Below the pieces are notes generated by a model, which was given only the letters and a program-made list of their open reading frames with translations, was not told where the DNA came from and ran no database searches. From the NCBI RefSeq assembly GCF_005860795.2, contig NZ_CP058350.1:1952501-2016500 (forward strand): 64,000 bases of DNA, in the 5' to 3' direction. Below are positions 61,312-64,000 of this stretch, piece after piece (within the stretch, counting starts at the first letter, position 1; each line of letters begins with the position of its first letter). Made by a program: the position numbers and the translations under genes. The DNA is from Peteryoungia desertarenae. GTDB taxonomy: Bacteria > Pseudomonadota > Alphaproteobacteria > Rhizobiales > Rhizobiaceae.

Positions 61312-62547
61312 TCACCCCGCCAGTGCCTGGTCGATTTCCGTCAGCGCCCGGTCGACATGGCCTTCGAACACCAGGTTTTCCTCTTCCGTGATGATCAGGA
61401 TCTCCGGCATGCCGCGCACTTTCACATGCTGCGATTGCTGCAGGCCCTCGTCGAGCCCGCGGGTGAGGAGGTCCATGAAGCGCGTGCCGGGTCCGGTTAT
61501 GGCGATCGGCATGGTCTCTTCGGCCAGACTGAGCATGCGCGACAGCCCCTGGCCGAGTGCGACGCCGGCCTGACGGAAGGCATATTCGGACACGCGGTGG
61601 CCCTGTCTTGCCCGTGTGGCGATCTTCTCCATTTCGCCAAGCGGCACGAATTTCGCCGGGATCGTGTCCGGCGGCACTTCGAACGCCATGCGCAGAATGC
61701 CGTAGAAACCGGCGGATGCCTCGATGCAGCCATAGGCGCCGCAGCGACAGAGCTTGCCGTCACTGGCATGCAGCATATGACCGAAATTCGGAGCCCGGAT
61801 ATCGAGCGCGCCATGCTGGTCGCGATAGGCAATGCCGAGGCCGATCGAATGCCCGAGCGAGAGCGTGGCAAGCGATTGCAAAGGCGCCCCATTGTTCTTT
61901 TCCAGCCGGATGGCGAGCGCCTGGGTGACCAGCAGGCTCTCGTTGAACAGGTGGATGCGCGGCGTGCCAAAGCCCGACAGCGCCTCGGCAAAGTCGATTG
62001 CCTGATAGCCGAACACCGGCGACCATAAGAGCCTGGCGCCCTCGCGGTCGGCCAGTCCCTTGCTGGAAATCGAAACCGTCGAGATTGCCTCTGGCCGAAG
62101 CCGGGAGCGCGCAATCAGCCGTTCGAGAGCCGAGCGGAAACCGGCCAGAAAGCGCATCGGCGTTTCTGGTCCCTGTTCGCGCGCCTCTTCGAATCGGTCG
62201 ATCATCGTCCCGCGAAAGTCGGCCAGCGAATACTGCACCGCATGGGAGGAAATGCGCACGGCAATGACATGGGCCGCATCGCGACGGCGCGAAAACAGGA
62301 CGCGCGGCCGCCCGCGATGACCGGGATTGGACACTTCCCGCCGCTCCAGGAGCCCGCTCTTTTCGAGCCCTGCGGTGATGGCGGAAACCGTGGCGGAGGA
62401 AAGCCCCGTTGCCGCCGAAAGATCCGTATGGGCGAGCGGCCCGTCGCGACGCAGGACTTTCAGCACCAGTCCGCTGTTCTGATGGCGCAAGGTTTCGCTG
62501 CTGGCCCGCGTCAGCATCGGTCGTCCATGAGATGTTCCCTGATCCAC
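61312..62547 (-). CDS. ROK-family transcriptional regulator (XylR-like)
   Basis: A 411-residue repressor: an N-terminal winged HTH ([38 protein letters not shown]) and a sugar-kinase-like ROK domain with the zinc motif [14 protein letters not shown] and [11 protein letters not shown]. It is divergent from a xylF-like gene with a 21-bp palindrome between, so it probably represses that operon until its sugar is present. The frame opens at 62601; a GTG at 62547 with GGAGGAG seven bases upstream is the better start. Confidence 0.88.
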   Translation of the reverse strand: MDQGTSHGRPMLTRASSETLRHQNSGLVLKVLRRDGPLAHTDLSAATGLSSATVSAITAGLEKSGLLERREVSNPGHRGRPRVLFSRRRDAAHVIAVRISSHAVQYSLADFRGTMIDRFEEAREQGPETPMRFLAGFRSALERLIARSRLRPEAISTVSISSKGLADREGARLLWSPVFGYQAIDFAEALSGFGTPRIHLFNESLLVTQALAIRLEKNNGAPLQSLATLSLGHSIGLGIAYRDQHGALDIRAPNFGHMLHASDGKLCRCGAYGCIEASAGFYGILRMAFEVPPDTIPAKFVPLGEMEKIATRARQGHRVSEYAFRQAGVALGQGLSRMLSLAEETMPIAITGPGTRFMDLLTRGLDEGLQQSQHVKVRGMPEILIITEEENLVFEGHVDRALTEIDQALAG

Positions 62548-62634
62548 CGCCTGCTCCTCCCAAAGCATTTGGTTTACCGTCGCGACACAGGCTGGAAGCA
62601 CCGTGTTGACAGCGTGAGAATCTTCTGCCAGTTA

Positions 62635-62655
62635 TTTTCTCGACTGTCGAGAAAA
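62635..62655. promoter_or_regulatory. Operator between the ROK and xylF-like genes
   Basis: TTTTCTCGAC-T-GTCGAGAAAA, a perfect 21-bp palindrome. A TTGACA box at 62606-62611 lies upstream of it for the rightward operon, so binding would block transcription. Confidence 0.75.
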
Positions 62656-62751
62656 ACCATTGGAGAGGGTTCCATCGGTAAAGACAGTTTCGTGGCGGGC
62701 AACGGGTCGGGAGGTCGATCGGGCGTCCGCTTTAACTTTGGGAGGTTCCTG

Positions 62752-63792
62752 ATGAAGACCGTTTACAAGTTGATGGCGTGCGCCGCCGTCATCACCAGCC
62801 TGCACTCTGTCGCCCATGCCGAAGGCCTGACCATCGGCGTTTCCTGGTCGAATTTCCAGGAAGAGCGTTGGAAGACGGACGAGGCTGCAATCAAGGCTGC
62901 ACTCGAAGCCGCTGGCAACACCTATATTTCCGCTGACGCCCAGACGTCCGCTGCCAAGCAGCTGACCGACGTTGAAAGCCTCATCGCCCAGGGCGCAGAT
63001 GCCCTGATCATTCTCGCCCAGGACTCCGAAGCAATCGGCCCGGCCATCGAAAAGGCTGTTGCCGAAGGTATCCCGGTCGTCGGCTATGACCGTCTGATCG
63101 AAAACCCGGCTGCCTACTACATCACCTTCGACAACAAGGAAGTCGGCCGCATGCAGGCCCGCGAAGTGTTCAAGGTGAAGCCGGAAGGCAACTATGTCTT
63201 CATCAAGGGCGCATCCACCGACCCGAACTCCGACTTCCTTTATTCCGGCCAGATCGAAGTGCTCAAGGAAGCGCTTGACTCGGGCAAGATCAAGAATGTC
63301 GGCGAAGCCTATACCGACGGCTGGAAGCCGGAAGCGGCCCAGAAGAACATGGAACAGTTCCTGACCGCCAACAACAACGAAGTTGACGCTGTCGTCTCCT
63401 CCAACGACGGCATGGCCGGCGGTGTTGTTGCTGCTCTCGAAGCCCAGGGTCTTGCAGGTTCCGTACCGGTGTCCGGTCAGGACGGCGACAAGGCCGCTCT
63501 GAACCGTGTTGCTCTTGGCACGCAGACCGTGTCTGTCTGGAAGGACAGCCGCGAGCTTGGCAAGCGCGCCGCCGAAATCGCCAACGAGCTTGCTGCCGGC
63601 AAGTCGATGGAAGAGATCGAAGGCACCGTGAAGTTCGCCGGCGGCCCGAAGGGCGTCGAAATGAACTCCTTCTTCATTGCTCCGCTGCCGATCACCCGTG
63701 ACAACCTCAACGTTGTCATCGAGGCTGGCTGGATTTCCAAGGAAGAAGCCTGCCAGGGCGTTGCTGCTGGCACCGTCGCAGCTTGCAACTAA
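62752..63792 (+). CDS. xylF: D-xylose-type ABC transporter substrate-binding protein
   Basis: A 346-residue periplasmic binding protein: signal peptide ([20 protein letters not shown], cleavage near AHA/EG), then [50 protein letters not shown] and [18 protein letters not shown], as in XylF. The second lobe has [20 protein letters not shown] and [19 protein letters not shown] precedes the ATG. The permease and ATPase genes (xylH, xylG) should follow beyond base 64000. Xylose is the most likely ligand. Confidence 0.92.
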   Translation: MKTVYKLMACAAVITSLHSVAHAEGLTIGVSWSNFQEERWKTDEAAIKAALEAAGNTYISADAQTSAAKQLTDVESLIAQGADALIILAQDSEAIGPAIEKAVAEGIPVVGYDRLIENPAAYYITFDNKEVGRMQAREVFKVKPEGNYVFIKGASTDPNSDFLYSGQIEVLKEALDSGKIKNVGEAYTDGWKPEAAQKNMEQFLTANNNEVDAVVSSNDGMAGGVVAALEAQGLAGSVPVSGQDGDKAALNRVALGTQTVSVWKDSRELGKRAAEIANELAAGKSMEEIEGTVKFAGGPKGVEMNSFFIAPLPITRDNLNVVIEAGWISKEEACQGVAAGTVAACN

Positions 63793-63831
63793 TCGCTTGC
63801 TAGCAATAGCGAACGACAGAGCTTGAGCCGC

Positions 63832-63861
63832 AAACGCCGCAGCCACTGCGCTGCGGCGTTT
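63832..63861 (+). terminator. Hairpin downstream of xylF
   Basis: AAACGCCGCAG-N8-CTGCGGCGTTT, an 11-bp perfect stem 40 bases after xylF. As in other sugar ABC operons it may be a partial terminator that makes the binding protein more abundant than the membrane subunits. The rest to 64000 shows no gene start. Confidence 0.65.
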
Positions 63862-64000
63862 CGACTGGTCAGGAAACCTGCGAGACGGACTGGGCCCGAA
63901 AAGAGAAGGGGCTCCATGGCCTGCTGTTCGGCAAGGGCAATAAGTCTGCCGCAGATTGCGTTTTCTGATCCGTAGCATCGGCCCGGGGGGCCGCCGTCTG

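Overview
The window looks like a chromosomal segment of an alphaproteobacterium of the family Rhizobiaceae (Rhizobium/Agrobacterium-like). The reasons are high-GC coding DNA, a betI-betB-betA choline-to-betaine locus, short GC-rich mosaic palindromes of the kind common in rhizobial intergenic DNA, a class 3 (Rhizobium etli ReAV-type) asparaginase, a PmtA-like methyltransferase, rpsU followed by a cold-shock gene, and a ROK regulator divergent from a xylF-like sugar-binding protein gene. No rRNA, tRNA, CRISPR array or intact insertion sequence was seen. All calls come from reading the sequence and from memory of protein families; no search was run.

Layout. 1-2716: 5' part of a TRAP solute-binding protein gene, an alpha/beta-hydrolase remnant and a ClC chloride channel. 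2846-7852: betA, an inserted RelE/Xre toxin-antitoxin pair, palindromic repeats, betB, betI and a probable BetI operator. 8065-13267: an EAL-CBS-GGDEF protein, a quinone oxidoreductase, and a translationally coupled pair (coiled-coil membrane protein plus ClpP-like protein). 13437-15796: a two-gene candidate defence operon (PD-(D/E)XK nuclease plus reverse transcriptase). 16147-27932: a proteasome-like hydrolase, an OGT-like glycosyltransferase, a small-transcript candidate, asparaginase, a DUF4160/DUF2442 pair, a GST, a GAF-GGDEF-EAL protein and a Tat-exported beta-helix protein. 28114-32797: a divergent MarR/MFS efflux pair and a chemoreceptor. 33008-37917: two L,D-transpeptidases, a Crp/Fnr-type regulator between an SDR gene and a methyltransferase gene, and ohrR/ohr. 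38032-46594: a DUF411 protein, a chemoreceptor pseudogene, a MarR-controlled DUF899-DUF1579-VOC operon, rpsU, a cold-shock gene, a desaturase, BrnT/BrnA, YnfA and a degenerate EAL protein. 47295-48633: three small unknown genes, the first with a papain-like cysteine motif. 48723-50959: a HerA/YjgR-type ATPase and a small glycine-rich protein. 51357-56294: a subtilase, an ECF sigma/anti-sigma pair and three further genes. 56481-64000: a second chemoreceptor, membrane proteins, a dehalogenase, and the ROK/xylF locus, cut by the window end.

The strongest new signals are these. (1) Four transcription units around the ECF sigma operon (subtilase, DUF6065-like protein, Asn/Ser-repeat secreted protein, Asp-tailed secreted protein) share one promoter pattern, GGAATA-N15-CGTT, with identical spacing, which defines a compact envelope or extracellular regulon. 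(2) A Crp/Fnr-family gene is bracketed by a 19-bp operator in opposite orientations; each copy is centred about 68 bp from the start codon of the neighbouring divergent gene. (3) A reverse transcriptase with a YRDD active site overlaps a PD-(D/E)XK nuclease gene by 4 nt, in DNA that looks lower in GC than its surroundings: a candidate DRT-like antiviral system. (4) A toxin-antitoxin module and inverted mosaic repeats break up the bet locus, and one repeat copy is read as the C-terminus of BetI.
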